NCBI GenBank assembly: GCA_947456625.1
Contig: CANGQJ010000009.1
Coordinates: forward strand, 1-64,000
Direction of reading: 5' to 3'
Source of the DNA: Bacteroidota bacterium
GTDB taxonomy: Bacteria > Bacteroidota > Bacteroidia > Chitinophagales > Chitinophagaceae
DNA: 64,000 nt
Position numbers and translations under genes: made by a program. Each line of letters begins with the position of its first letter. Within the stretch, counting starts at the first letter, position 1. Positions 53,847 to 63,185 of this stretch are shown here, piece by piece. The notes below the pieces were generated by a model, which was not told the DNA's origin, made no database searches, and worked only from the letters and a program-made list of their open reading frames with translations.

Positions 53847-54776
53847 TTATAAAGTTTTCAAAACATCGTTCATATTTCTTACAGCATCAGCGCTCTTATT
53901 GAAAGCTGCTTGCTCGTCGGCAGATAAATCCATTTCAACAATTTTTTCCCAACCATTTTTACCAATTACAACTGGTACACCTAAACAGATATCTTTTTGA
54001 CCATATTCTCCGTTTAAGCTAACGCAGCAAGTAAACAATTTTTTCTCATCACGCACAATACTTTCAACTAGAGCAGCTCCTGCAGCACCTGGTGCATACC
54101 AAGCCGAAGTTCCTAATAATTTAGTTAAAGTAGCACCACCCACCATAGTATCATTAATAATAGTTTGTTGTTGCTCCTCAGTTAAGAATTTTGTTACTGG
54201 AATGCTATTCCAAGTTGCATGCTTAATTAAAGGAATCATGGTAGTGTCACCGTGACCTCCAACAACCAATGCATTAAGATCTGCTGGGCTACAGTTTAAA
54301 GTAGTGCTTAATTGATATTTAAAACGAGCGCTATCTAAAGTACCACCCATTCCAATAATTCTATTTTTTGGTAAGCCAGTAGACTGTAATGCCAAATATG
54401 TCATGGTGTCCATTGGATTACTAATTACTATAATAATTGCGTTAGGTGAATGCTTTAAAATATTTTCACAAACACCTTTAACAATACCTGCGTTGGTGCC
54501 AATTAATTCCTCACGAGTCATGCCTGGTTTACGAGGTAAACCCGAAGTAATTACCACTACATCGGAATTTGCAGTTTTTGAATAATCGTTAGTGCTACCA
54601 GAAATTCTAGTATCAAAACCTAACAATGCAGCTGTTTGCATCATGTCCTGTGCCTTACCTTCTGCAAAGCCTTCTTTGATGTCTAATAAAACAAGCTCAC
54701 TAGCTAATTCTTTACGAGCAATATTGTCTGCACATGTTGCGCCTACTGCACCTGCTCCAACAACGGTAATTTTCAT
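53847..54776 (-). CDS. mdh: Malate dehydrogenase
   Basis: 309 residues, the LDH-like (MalDH type 3) form. NAD site KITVVGAGAVGATCADN, Asp at the end of strand 2 (LVLLDIKEG), and substrate Args in GLPRKPGMTREEL (the first Arg at about 82 gives malate rather than lactate specificity; these enzymes have RKPGM). The catalytic His is in VVGGHGDTTMIP at about 174. It oxidises malate to oxaloacetate in the TCA cycle. Its own TAnnTTTG element lies upstream, so it is likely transcribed independently of the redoxin gene. Confidence 0.96.
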   Translation of the reverse strand: MKITVVGAGAVGATCADNIARKELASELVLLDIKEGFAEGKAQDMMQTAALLGFDTRISGSTNDYSKTANSDVVVITSGLPRKPGMTREELIGTNAGIVKGVCENILKHSPNAIIIVISNPMDTMTYLALQSTGLPKNRIIGMGGTLDSARFKYQLSTTLNCSPADLNALVVGGHGDTTMIPLIKHATWNSIPVTKFLTEEQQQTIINDTMVGGATLTKLLGTSAWYAPGAAGAALVESIVRDEKKLFTCCVSLNGEYGQKDICLGVPVVIGKNGWEKIVEMDLSADEQAAFNKSADAVRNMNDVLKTL

Positions 54777-54814
54777 GTTATCTTAATTTTAGTAAATGGT
54801 TATTTTTTACGGGG

Positions 54815-54822
54815 CAAAGTTA
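54815..54822 (-). promoter_or_regulatory. -7 promoter element for mdh
   Basis: TAACTTTG on the minus strand, an exact TAnnTTTG match, ends 38 bases before the mdh ATG in the gap after the redoxin gene. Confidence 0.55.
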
Positions 54823-54831
54823 GGTATTTAC

Positions 54832-55359
54832 TTAATTGCCTTGTATTATTTTCATTAATTCATTAGGCTCCACACCCTGATCCCATACCCTTACAATATT
54901 GCCTTTATCATAAAGGGCTACAAAAGGGGTCATTCTAGGCCTAAAAAAGGTAGGAATGGTAAAAGCGGCGTCACGGCCAATAATTACATTGGGCTGGCCC
55001 GCCAAATTATACTTATTGGCAAATTTTTTGATGGCATCCATATCGCGGTAGCTATCCCAAATAAAAAGTACATTTTTAAATTTATCGGTATTTTTATCTA
55101 GTTCGGTAGCCTCATGTTCGCAATGAGAACAATCGGGACTAAATATAATAATGCAAGTATATCGGTACTTATTGGAGATATCCTTATTTGTAATTTCCTT
55201 GCCATCCACAGATGTGATACTAAAAGAAGGAATGTGCTTGTCCTTCATATATGGCGCATTAGGATCCACCACAGGAGCTGCGCTGGATTGTTGTGCCTGT
55301 GCTTTTAATGAAGTTGAAAAACTGGTTAATGCAAATAGTCCAAGTAAAATATATTTCAT
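54832..55359 (-). CDS. Exported thioredoxin-fold (TlpA/redoxin-like) protein
   Basis: 175 residues with a signal peptide (ends SLKAQAQ, about 22). The thioredoxin-like domain has IPSFSITSVDGKEITN as entry, the CSHC active site in IIFSPDCSHCEHEA at about 83, and the cis-Pro loop PRMTPFVALY at about 143. Probably a periplasmic thiol oxidoreductase, like ResA/TlpA-type proteins of Bacteroidota. It is 5 bases downstream of the Mla-type ATPase gene, last in the atpG-scpB-lysA-ABC-redoxin run. Confidence 0.88.
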   Translation of the reverse strand: MKYILLGLFALTSFSTSLKAQAQQSSAAPVVDPNAPYMKDKHIPSFSITSVDGKEITNKDISNKYRYTCIIIFSPDCSHCEHEATELDKNTDKFKNVLFIWDSYRDMDAIKKFANKYNLAGQPNVIIGRDAAFTIPTFFRPRMTPFVALYDKGNIVRVWDQGVEPNELMKIIQGN

Positions 55360-55364
55360 ATTGT

Positions 55365-56135
55365 TTATTTTTTAGCTTCTAACATTCTTTGCGTTTTTGC
55401 ATCTTGTAAAAAATCCGACGCAAAAATAAAATTATTTAGTAGTTCGTTTTTACAGTAAATAATATCCTCCTTACTTCCTTCCCATTCTTTTTCACCTTGG
55501 TGTAGGTACAATATGTAATCACCAATTTCCATTACCGAATTCATATCATGGGTAACTACAATTGTTGTAATATTATTTTCAACCGTAAGCTCATGTATTA
55601 ATTTGTCAATGACCATGGACGTTTGAGGGTCCAAGCCCGAGTTAGGCTCGTCGCAAAATAAATACTTTGGACTTAATACCAATGCACGTGCTAAACCAAC
55701 TCTTTTTTTCATCCCACCACTTATTTCGGCTGGAAATTTATCATTAACACCTTCTAAATTTACCCTGGCCAAAATTTTGTTTACTTGGTCAATTTTTTCC
55801 ACTTCAGTTAATTCAGAAAACATGTCCAAAGGAAATTTTACATTTTCTTGCACCGTCATGGAATCAAATAAAGCATTGCCCTGGAAAAGCATTCCAATGC
55901 TATTTCTTAGATCCTTGCGTTGCTCCTTATTCATTTGTTCAAACTCTACCCCATCAAAAAATATATGTCCTTCGTCGGCCTGAATTAGGTCCACTATGCA
56001 TTTTGTTAAAACTGTTTTGCCACTACCACTTGCTCCAATAATTAAATTACACATACCTGGCTTAAACGAAGCAGAGATATCCTTTAAGATTACTCTGTCA
56101 TCAAATTTTTTCCCAATATGTTTTATTGCTATCAT
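55365..56135 (-). CDS. ABC transporter ATP-binding protein, MlaF-like
   Basis: 256 residues. Walker A is GASGSGKT at about 34, Q-loop MLFQGNALFDSMTVQENV, signature ISGGMKKRVGLARAL at about 142, Walker B YLFCDEPNSGLDP and switch His VVTHD. The FDSMTVxENVxFPL pattern is typical of the Mla/Mce lipid-transport ATPases. The usual permease (MlaE) and MCE-domain (MlaD) partners are not adjacent; it lies between lysA and a redoxin with gaps of 2 and 5 bases. The partners may be elsewhere, or this ATPase serves another system. Confidence 0.88.
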   Translation of the reverse strand: MIAIKHIGKKFDDRVILKDISASFKPGMCNLIIGASGSGKTVLTKCIVDLIQADEGHIFFDGVEFEQMNKEQRKDLRNSIGMLFQGNALFDSMTVQENVKFPLDMFSELTEVEKIDQVNKILARVNLEGVNDKFPAEISGGMKKRVGLARALVLSPKYLFCDEPNSGLDPQTSMVIDKLIHELTVENNITTIVVTHDMNSVMEIGDYILYLHQGEKEWEGSKEDIIYCKNELLNNFIFASDFLQDAKTQRMLEAKK

Positions 56136-56137
56136 GG

Positions 56138-57370
56138 TTATTTATTAAGAGGCACTTGCAATAATAGTAAGTCTTCAAAAGTATCAGCCCTGCTTATAAG
56201 TTTTGGAACTCCGTTTTCAAATAATACCTGCGCCGGTTTGTACCTTGCATTATAATTGCTAGCCATTTCATAACCATAAGCGCCTGCGTTATAAAATACT
56301 AAAAAGTCGCCTTCGGCAATAGTTGGAATTTCACGGTCCCAGGCAAAAGTATCTGTTTCGCAAATATTTCCAACCACAGCATATGGTTGCTTTGTGGCTG
56401 TAGGGTTTGAAATATTGTCTATGTGATGGTAGGAGTCATAAAACATAGGTCTAATTAAATGATTCAAACCAGTATTAATTCCTGCAAATTTTATGGCACC
56501 AGACTCCTTTAAAACATTTACTTGTGTCACAAAAAATCCACACTCACTTACCATGTATTTTCCTGGTTCAAACCAAGCGGTTAAAGGACGACCATATTTT
56601 TCACTTAAGTTAGTCATTGCTTTATTCACTTCTGCGCCTAACATTGCAATATCGGTTCCTTTTTCGTCGGGCATATAAGGTACTTTAAAACCGCCTCCAA
56701 AATCTAATACGTTCACAGTTGGGAATTGTTCCAATAAAGTATCAAATACATTTGCCGATTGTAAAAAAACTGCAACGTCTTTAATTTCACTACCAGTGTG
56801 AATATGTAAAGTGTTAATATTTATATTATACTTTTCGCACACCAATTTTAATTCAGCAAGTTGTGTTACTGGAATTCCAAACTTACTTTTATCATGACCT
56901 GTTGAAATTTTTAAATTTCCACCAGCCATAATATTTGGACGTACACGAACACCTACTGGGAAACTATTGCCATACTTTGCACCAAATTTTTCCAAGTTAG
57001 ATAAGCTGTCAATATTCACATTAACACCCAGCCCAACAGCTTCGCAAATTTCTTGAAAGCTTACACTATTACTGGTGTACAAAATATTTTGTGGCTCAAA
57101 TCCAACATGTAATGCCAACTTAACTTCGTTAATAGAGCTGCAGTCTACATTGCAGCCAGCACGTTTTACAACGTCTAAAACATGGATATTAGTAAGCGCC
57201 TTACATGCGTAAAAAAAACGCGTGCTTTGCGCAGAAAAATGTCTTAGTAAATTTTGGTATTGACTTACAATTTTTTCGGCATGATACACATACAATGGCG
57301 TATCATATTCATTTGCAGCTGCCTTTAATTGATCGTAGGATAAGCTTGACTTCATACCACGAAGATACAA
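56138..57370 (-). CDS. lysA: Diaminopimelate decarboxylase
   Basis: 410 residues, fold-type III PLP enzyme. The Schiff-base Lys is in FFYACKALTN at about 53. TLHIHTGSEI (His/Gly) is at about 190, the glycine-rich phosphate loop VLDFGGGFKVPY at about 220, GKYMVSECGFFVTQVNVLK at about 275, and the partner active site NICETDTFAWDREIP (Cys-Glu) at about 340. It makes lysine from meso-diaminopimelate, the last step of lysine synthesis. Its start overlaps closely with scpB (2 bases), and the ABC gene follows after 2 bases, which indicates an operon. Confidence 0.95.
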   Translation of the reverse strand: MYLRGMKSSLSYDQLKAAANEYDTPLYVYHAEKIVSQYQNLLRHFSAQSTRFFYACKALTNIHVLDVVKRAGCNVDCSSINEVKLALHVGFEPQNILYTSNSVSFQEICEAVGLGVNVNIDSLSNLEKFGAKYGNSFPVGVRVRPNIMAGGNLKISTGHDKSKFGIPVTQLAELKLVCEKYNININTLHIHTGSEIKDVAVFLQSANVFDTLLEQFPTVNVLDFGGGFKVPYMPDEKGTDIAMLGAEVNKAMTNLSEKYGRPLTAWFEPGKYMVSECGFFVTQVNVLKESGAIKFAGINTGLNHLIRPMFYDSYHHIDNISNPTATKQPYAVVGNICETDTFAWDREIPTIAEGDFLVFYNAGAYGYEMASNYNARYKPAQVLFENGVPKLISRADTFEDLLLLQVPLNK

Positions 57371-57372
57371 TT

Positions 57373-58086
57373 TTATGCGTCTTCTTCGGTTGAATCTGCG
57401 TTGTAATCGCTAGTCTCCTCTGGTAAATTTGGGGTCTCTTGGGAAGCACGCTCTTCAGCAGCTTCGTCGGAAATTTGTTCCAAAACAGCGTTGTCTGTAA
57501 AATCCTCTGGTTTAATAACGGTAGCCTCTACAATTTGGTCTGCTAAAACCTCCTTAATTTTTGGTAAATCGTCTGTTGAATTAATTCCAAAATAATCCAT
57601 GAAAGTTTTAGAGGTAGAATAAACCAAAGGTTTTCCTGGCATTAGTTCGTTACGGCCACTTATTACGATTAATTCTTTTTCCAATAATTTTTGGATAGAA
57701 TAATCGCTATTTACACCTCTAATAGCTTCTACTTCTCCTTTTGTAATAGGCTGCTTATATGCAATAATTGCTAAAGATTCTAATGCAGCATTGGATAAGC
57801 GCTTTAAGAATTTGTCGCCATTTAATTGTGCAATTGTTTTATGAAAATCGGGCTTTGTTAAAAATTGCCAGCCACCGCCACTTTGTTTTAATTCAAAAGG
57901 ATAAAACTCGGTTGCGTATTTTTCTTGAATACCATTTAAAGCACTTTGTACTTGATCAAGTGTAATGCGCTCCTCTAAAAAGCCAAATGCATTATTAATT
58001 AATTCAGTAACGTCATTTGCACTTAATGCTTTATCGCTAGCAAAAATTAACGCTTCAATATGTGGTATAATTTCACTTATTTCCAT
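57373..58086 (-). CDS. scpB: Segregation and condensation protein B
   Basis: 237 residues. Two winged-helix domains fill about 1-165: HIEALIFASDKALSANDVTE, then ALESLAIIAYKQPITKGEVE and GVNSDYSIQKLLEKELI, which are ScpB landmarks, and STSKTFMDYFGINSTDDLP. The C-terminal 50 residues are very acidic (SDEAAEERASQ to the end). ScpB binds ScpA and the SMC complex in chromosome segregation. No scpA adjacent. It lies 12 bases after atpG and 2 before lysA. Confidence 0.94.
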   Translation of the reverse strand: MEISEIIPHIEALIFASDKALSANDVTELINNAFGFLEERITLDQVQSALNGIQEKYATEFYPFELKQSGGGWQFLTKPDFHKTIAQLNGDKFLKRLSNAALESLAIIAYKQPITKGEVEAIRGVNSDYSIQKLLEKELIVISGRNELMPGKPLVYSTSKTFMDYFGINSTDDLPKIKEVLADQIVEATVIKPEDFTDNAVLEQISDEAAEERASQETPNLPEETSDYNADSTEEDA

Positions 58087-58098
58087 AATAGGTAGTTC

Positions 58099-58968
58099 TT
58101 AACCATTTAAGGCAGCAGCACCACTAACAATTTCTGTTAATTCAGTTGTAATGGCAGCTTGTCTAGCTCGGTTGTAAGATATTTTCAATGATTTTAATAA
58201 TTCGTTAGCGTTTTCGCTAGCCTTATCCATTGCAGTCATTCTTGCACCATGCTCACTTGCATTAGCGTCTAACACTGCTTTAAATAATTGTGTGTTTAAT
58301 ATTTTTGGCATTAACTCAGCAACTAAAGTTTCCTTTTGCGGCTCGTAAATAAAATCGGTTTTCTTTTTACTTCCTGTTCCTGCAATTTTTGGAATTGGTA
58401 AAAATGGCTCTGCTTTAAATTCTTGTGTTGCAGCATTTTTAAATTCACTGTAAATAATTTCAATTGCATCAAACTCTTTGTTCGCAAATGCATCCATTGC
58501 AGCTTTCGCAGCAGTTTGTACATTGCCAAAAGTTAAGTTTAAGAAAATATCTTTATAGTCGGCATTGGTATTGAAGCCCGATTTGCTTAAGCTTTCAAAT
58601 CCTTTTTTGCCAATGTTCCAAATAGTTATTTTTTGAGTAGGATATTTTTCTGCTATGGTAGCTTTTGCTAATTTAACTACATTGGCATTATAACCACCAC
58701 ATAGGCCTCTGTCGGAAGTAATTACAATTAATAAAACATTATTTACAGGACGCGTTTCAGCTAAAGCCAAATTCATATCTCCTTCTAAGCTTCCAATTAT
58801 ATTGCTTAACATGTCTTGCAATTTGCGTGCATAAGGTCTCATTTGAGTAATGGCGTCTTGCGCACGACGTAATTTTGCAGCACTCACCATTTTCATGGCT
58901 TTTGTGATTTGTTGGGTACTTTGGGTACTTTTTATCCTATTTCTTACTTCTTTTAATTGACCTGCCAT
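58099..58968 (-). CDS. atpG: ATP synthase F1 gamma subunit
   Basis: 289 residues from the ATG at 58968. An upstream in-frame ATG at 59022 lies before the promoter element and would add 18 basic residues absent in the family. It starts AGQLKEVRNRIKSTQSTQQI, then KAMKMVSAAKLRRAQ. The Rossmann-like middle has VITSDRGLCGGYNANVVK, and the C-terminal helix ENANELLKSLKISYNRARQAAITTEL (read as NRARQAAITTELTEIVSG) is canonical. This is the rotor shaft of F1. No other ATP synthase gene is beside it; it heads a run with scpB, lysA, an ABC ATPase and a redoxin. Confidence 0.95.
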   Translation of the reverse strand: MAGQLKEVRNRIKSTQSTQQITKAMKMVSAAKLRRAQDAITQMRPYARKLQDMLSNIIGSLEGDMNLALAETRPVNNVLLIVITSDRGLCGGYNANVVKLAKATIAEKYPTQKITIWNIGKKGFESLSKSGFNTNADYKDIFLNLTFGNVQTAAKAAMDAFANKEFDAIEIIYSEFKNAATQEFKAEPFLPIPKIAGTGSKKKTDFIYEPQKETLVAELMPKILNTQLFKAVLDANASEHGARMTAMDKASENANELLKSLKISYNRARQAAITTELTEIVSGAAALNG

Positions 58969-58998
58969 AGCTTTATATTTTCCTTTCTTTTGGGCGAG

Positions 58999-59006
58999 CA
59001 AAGGTA
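58999..59006 (-). promoter_or_regulatory. -7 promoter element for the atpG operon
   Basis: TACCTTTG on the minus strand, an exact TAnnTTTG match, ends 30 bases before ATG 58968. It is downstream of the alternative ATG at 59022, so it supports the shorter atpG. Confidence 0.6.
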
Positions 59007-59097
59007 TCAATTTTTTGCCCATTTTCCACTTTTCGGACCCCTCAAGTTAATTTTTATATTGGGAAGCCTATAAAATGGCCAACTGAGGTCAAATCCT

Positions 59098-59105
59098 TAC
59101 CTTTG
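59098..59105 (+). promoter_or_regulatory. -7 promoter element for secA
   Basis: TACCTTTG fits TAnnTTTG exactly and lies 80 bases before ATG 59185, back to back with the atpG element at 58999-59006. Confidence 0.55.
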
Positions 59106-59184
59106 AGACCCTTATGTGGCGGTCAAAAATAAGTTTGGCACGTATATTGACAAAGGGATATTAACACATTTATTTACAAGGCAT

Positions 59185-62100
59185 ATGTTGCAAATTATAA
59201 GTAAGCTTTTTGGAGGATCGAAAAGCGAGAAGGACGTAAAAAAGATACAGCATCTAGTAGGTGTTATTAATGGTCATTTTGAAGGCTTTAAAACCTTGTC
59301 AAACGACGATTTAAGAGCAAAAACTACACAATTAAAGGCTAAAATAAAGGAGCATGTAAGTGCATTAGATGCTTTAATTGATAAGGCACAACAGGAAGCT
59401 GAGTCATTACCATTAAGCGACTTAATGGGACGTGATGCCATATATGAAAACATAGATAAAATAAAAAAAGATCGTGACCAGGAGCTTGAAAAAGTTTTAT
59501 GGGACATTTTGCCAGAAGCATTTGCAGTGGTAAAGGAAGCTGCGCGTCGTTTTACAGATAACGAAACTTTGGCTTCAACAGCAACTAGCTTAGACCGTGA
59601 ATTGTCGGTTAAAAAAGAATATATCTCCATTAATGGGGATCAGGTAGTTTTCCAAACAACTTGGAAGGCAGCTGGCACCCCGGTTACATGGAATATGGTG
59701 CATTATGATGTGCAATTAATTGGTGGTATTGTTTTACACCAAGGCAAAATTGCTGAAATGAGCACCGGTGAGGGTAAAACTTTGGTTTCAACACTTCCTG
59801 CTTATTTAAATGCATTGGCTGGAGAGGGGGTACATATTGTAACCGTGAATGATTATTTAGCAAAGCGTGATAGTGAGTGGAACGGAACTTTATTTGAGTG
59901 GCTTGGTATTACAGTGGACTGTATTGACAAGCACCAACCTAATTCCGAGGAGCGTCGTAATGCTTACCGCGCGGACATCACTTACGGAACCAACAACGAA
60001 TTTGGATTTGATTATTTAAGAGATAATATGGTTCACTCTCCAGAGGAAATGGTGCAACGCAAGCATCACTTTGCAATGGTAGACGAGGTGGATAGTGTTT
60101 TAATTGACGATGCACGTACTCCATTAATTATTTCTGGTCCTATTGGCCATCAAACTGGGGAGCAGCAATTTTTTGATTTAAAACCGCGCATCGAAAAATT
60201 AGTAGAGGCGCAAAAGAAAATTGTTAGTCAATCTTTAATTGAAGCGAAGAAAAAAATTAGCGAAGGCAATGATGATCCAAAAGACGGCGGCTTAGCGCTT
60301 TACCGTGCATTTAGAGGACTTCCAAAAAGCAGTGCTATTATTAAATATTTAAGTGAACCAGGCGTACGTGTAAAAATGCAAAAAGCGGAGAACTTTTATT
60401 TAGCCGATCAACAACGTGAAATGCATCATGTGGATGCTGAATTATATTTCCATATTGATGAAAAAAATAATTCGGTAGAGTTAACCGAAAAAGGACTTCA
60501 TTTAATTACGGGCGCAGGAGAAGATCCTAATTTTTTCTTATTGCCAGATATTAGTGTTGCATTAAACGCAATTGATATTAATGCCGCTTTGAGTGCCGAG
60601 GAAAAATTACAACAAAAGGAAGTTATTATTTCTGACTATAGTGTTAAAGCCGATCGCATTCATACCGTGAATCAGTTATTAAAAGCCTATACTTTATTTG
60701 ATAAAGATGTAGAGTATGTGGTAATTGAAGGTCAAGTAAAAATTGTAGACGAGCAAACAGGCCGTATCATGGAAGGGCGTCGTTACTCCGACGGACTACA
60801 CCAAGCCATTGAAGCAAAAGAAAATGTAAAAATTGAGGCAGCTACGCAAACCTACGCTACTATTACCTTACAAAACTTTTTCAGAATGTACCACAAGTTA
60901 GGTGGTATGACAGGTACTGCCGAAACCGAAGCATCCGAGTTTTGGAGTATTTATAAATTAGACGTGGTTTCTATCCCAACAAATATTCCAGCAGTAAGAA
61001 TTGACGAACAGGATTTAGTATTTAAAACCAAGCGTGAAAAATTTGGTGCTGTAATAGATGCTATTGAGGATTTAAGGGAAAAAGGAAGACCAGTACTTGT
61101 AGGTACCACAAGCGTTGAGGTGAGCGAATTATTATCTAGAATGCTGCGTCAAAAAAATATTCCGCACAATGTTCTTAACGCAAAACAACATGCGCGTGAA
61201 GCACAAGTAGTAGCGGAAGCTGGATTAACAGGAGCTATAACAATTGCAACTAACATGGCAGGACGTGGAACGGATATTAAATTAAGCCCCGAAGTAAAAG
61301 CTGCAGGTGGTTTAGCTATTTTAGGTACCGAACGTCACGAATCACGTCGTGTGGACAGACAGTTAAGAGGTCGTGCTGGACGTCAGGGTGACCCAGGTTC
61401 TTCTCAATTTTTTGTTTCCTTGGAGGATGATTTAATGCGCATGTTTGGAAGCGAACGTATTGCTAAAGTAATGGACTTTGCTGGATATAAGGAAGGTGAA
61501 GTAATTCAACACAGCATGATTACAAAGTCTATTGAGCGTGCGCAAAAGAAAGTGGAGGAAAATAACTTTGGTATTAGAAAGCGTTTGTTAGAATACGATG
61601 ATGTAATGAACAAGCAAAGAGCGGTGATTTATAAAAAACGCAGCCATGCTTTATTTGGCGATCGTCTTGCTTTAGACATTGACAATGCATTTTATCAAGT
61701 TATAGAAAACTTAGTATTGTCCCATAAAACCACAAACACCTACGAGGACTTTAAATTGTCATTAATTGTGAGTGGAGGTTTTGATACAAAAATTTCAGCC
61801 GATCAGTTTTATGCTACTAAGGAAAACGATTTAGTAGAACTTGTTTACCAAGAAGCTATTGCACATTACGAGTATAAGAAAAATGATATCATGCAGGAAA
61901 GCATTCCTGTTTTCAAAAAAATAAGATTAGAACAAGGAAGTCATATTGAAAATGTTATTGTACCAGTAGGTGATGGCAAAATAGCGTACAATGTACTTGT
62001 TAATTTAGACAAGAACATTGCTAGTCAAGGCCAGGCGCTTGCTACACAAGCCGAAAAATCAATTTCGTTAAGTTTAATTGATGATGCATGGAAGGAACAT

Positions 62101-62481
62101 TTACGTGCAATGGACGACTTAAAACAATCGGTACAAACTGCAACTTATGAGCAAAAGGATCCATTGGTAATTTATAAAATGGAAGCTTTTGAATTATTCC
62201 GTAAAATGGATATAGAGATAAATCATAAACTAGTTCAATTCTTATGTCATGTACATTTACCAATAGAGCAAGGCGTAAAAGAAGGTCGTCAACAAAAAAC
62301 CGATTTATCTAAATTAAACGCAGGCAGAACCGAGGAAGGTGTTGGAGAAAAACAATACCATGATCCTAGTGAGCAAAAACAAGCACCTATCACTGTTGGC
62401 CCAAAAATTGGACGCAACGATCCATGTCCTTGTGGAAGTGGAAAAAAATACAAAGCATGTCATGGAAAAGATGCCGCTTAA
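59185..62481 (+). CDS. secA: Preprotein translocase ATPase SecA
   Basis: 1098 residues from ATG 59185, where [20 protein letters not shown] fits the family start; a GTG at 59116 would add 23 residues that do not. Walker A is [15 protein letters not shown], Walker [16 protein letters not shown], then [40 protein letters not shown] and the helicase motif [18 protein letters not shown]. The C-terminal zinc motif [14 protein letters not shown] binds SecB/ribosome. It drives Sec export. The extra length over E. coli SecA is typical of Bacteroidota. The last codons overlap deoC. Confidence 0.97.
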   Translation: MLQIISKLFGGSKSEKDVKKIQHLVGVINGHFEGFKTLSNDDLRAKTTQLKAKIKEHVSALDALIDKAQQEAESLPLSDLMGRDAIYENIDKIKKDRDQELEKVLWDILPEAFAVVKEAARRFTDNETLASTATSLDRELSVKKEYISINGDQVVFQTTWKAAGTPVTWNMVHYDVQLIGGIVLHQGKIAEMSTGEGKTLVSTLPAYLNALAGEGVHIVTVNDYLAKRDSEWNGTLFEWLGITVDCIDKHQPNSEERRNAYRADITYGTNNEFGFDYLRDNMVHSPEEMVQRKHHFAMVDEVDSVLIDDARTPLIISGPIGHQTGEQQFFDLKPRIEKLVEAQKKIVSQSLIEAKKKISEGNDDPKDGGLALYRAFRGLPKSSAIIKYLSEPGVRVKMQKAENFYLADQQREMHHVDAELYFHIDEKNNSVELTEKGLHLITGAGEDPNFFLLPDISVALNAIDINAALSAEEKLQQKEVIISDYSVKADRIHTVNQLLKAYTLFDKDVEYVVIEGQVKIVDEQTGRIMEGRRYSDGLHQAIEAKENVKIEAATQTYATITLQNFFRMYHKLGGMTGTAETEASEFWSIYKLDVVSIPTNIPAVRIDEQDLVFKTKREKFGAVIDAIEDLREKGRPVLVGTTSVEVSELLSRMLRQKNIPHNVLNAKQHAREAQVVAEAGLTGAITIATNMAGRGTDIKLSPEVKAAGGLAILGTERHESRRVDRQLRGRAGRQGDPGSSQFFVSLEDDLMRMFGSERIAKVMDFAGYKEGEVIQHSMITKSIERAQKKVEENNFGIRKRLLEYDDVMNKQRAVIYKKRSHALFGDRLALDIDNAFYQVIENLVLSHKTTNTYEDFKLSLIVSGGFDTKISADQFYATKENDLVELVYQEAIAHYEYKKNDIMQESIPVFKKIRLEQGSHIENVIVPVGDGKIAYNVLVNLDKNIASQGQALATQAEKSISLSLIDDAWKEHLRAMDDLKQSVQTATYEQKDPLVIYKMEAFELFRKMDIEINHKLVQFLCHVHLPIEQGVKEGRQQKTDLSKLNAGRTEEGVGEKQYHDPSEQKQAPITVGPKIGRNDPCPCGSGKKYKACHGKDAA

Positions 62482-63148
62482 TAAATACATTGACCACACC
62501 ATTTTAAAGCCAACCTGTTTGGTTTCGGATATTCAAAAATTATGTGCCGAAGCAAAACAATATAATTTTGCTGCAGTTTGTGTGCCGCCTAATTTTGTAA
62601 AGCTTGCAAAAGAACAAGTAGCTGGGTCCGATGTTAAAGTGGCCACTGTAATTGGCTTTCCTTTTGGTTATAGTGCAACCGAAGCTAAAATTGCAGAAAT
62701 TATTTTAGCTATAGTTGATGGCGCTGATGAATTGGATGTAGTTGCTAATATTTCCGCTATTAAAAATGGGGATTGGGCAGCAATTGCCGACGAAATAAAT
62801 CACATTATGCCCATTATTCGTTCAAAAGGGAAGGCGGTAAAAATAATTATAGAGTCGGGTGTTTTAACCAATGAAGAAATAATAAAGTGTTGTGATATTT
62901 ATGGCATTGCGGGCATTGATTTTTTAAAAACATCTACTGGTTATGCCGAAAAAGGAGCAAGTGTGGAAGCCGTTCAATTATTTCGTAAACACTTACCAGA
63001 AGCTGTTCATATTAAAGCCTCGGGTGGCATTAGGGATTATGCAACAGCAATGCAAATGATACAAGCTGGTGCAACACGCATTGGATGTAGCGCAGGTGTT
63101 GCCATTGTAACAGGTGCCAATACCCAAAATTTAAAAAGTAACTATTAA
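62471..63148 (+). CDS. deoC: Deoxyribose-phosphate aldolase
   Basis: 225 residues from ATG 62471 (an ATG at 62462 would add MEK). It starts [12 protein letters not shown], the family N-terminus. The catalytic Lys pair is VKIIIESG at about 130 and the Schiff-base Lys in DFLKTSTGY at about 155, with [12 protein letters not shown] later. It splits 2-deoxyribose 5-phosphate to glyceraldehyde 3-phosphate and acetaldehyde. It overlaps the 3' end of secA by 11 bases in another frame, so translation is likely coupled to secA. Confidence 0.94.
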   Translation: MPLNKYIDHTILKPTCLVSDIQKLCAEAKQYNFAAVCVPPNFVKLAKEQVAGSDVKVATVIGFPFGYSATEAKIAEIILAIVDGADELDVVANISAIKNGDWAAIADEINHIMPIIRSKGKAVKIIIESGVLTNEEIIKCCDIYGIAGIDFLKTSTGYAEKGASVEAVQLFRKHLPEAVHIKASGGIRDYATAMQMIQAGATRIGCSAGVAIVTGANTQNLKSNY

Positions 63149-63185
63149 TTTGTAACTTTAATGAGTTACCATTTTGTTCAATACT

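Noticed and set aside
55365..56135. Complete Mla/Mce lipid transporter locus
   Set aside because: Only the ATPase is present. The flanking genes are lysA and a redoxin, with no MlaE or MlaD in the window.
59022..59184. Longer starts for atpG (59022) and secA (59116)
   Set aside because: Each adds residues outside the family N-terminus, and the atpG one lies upstream of its promoter element.
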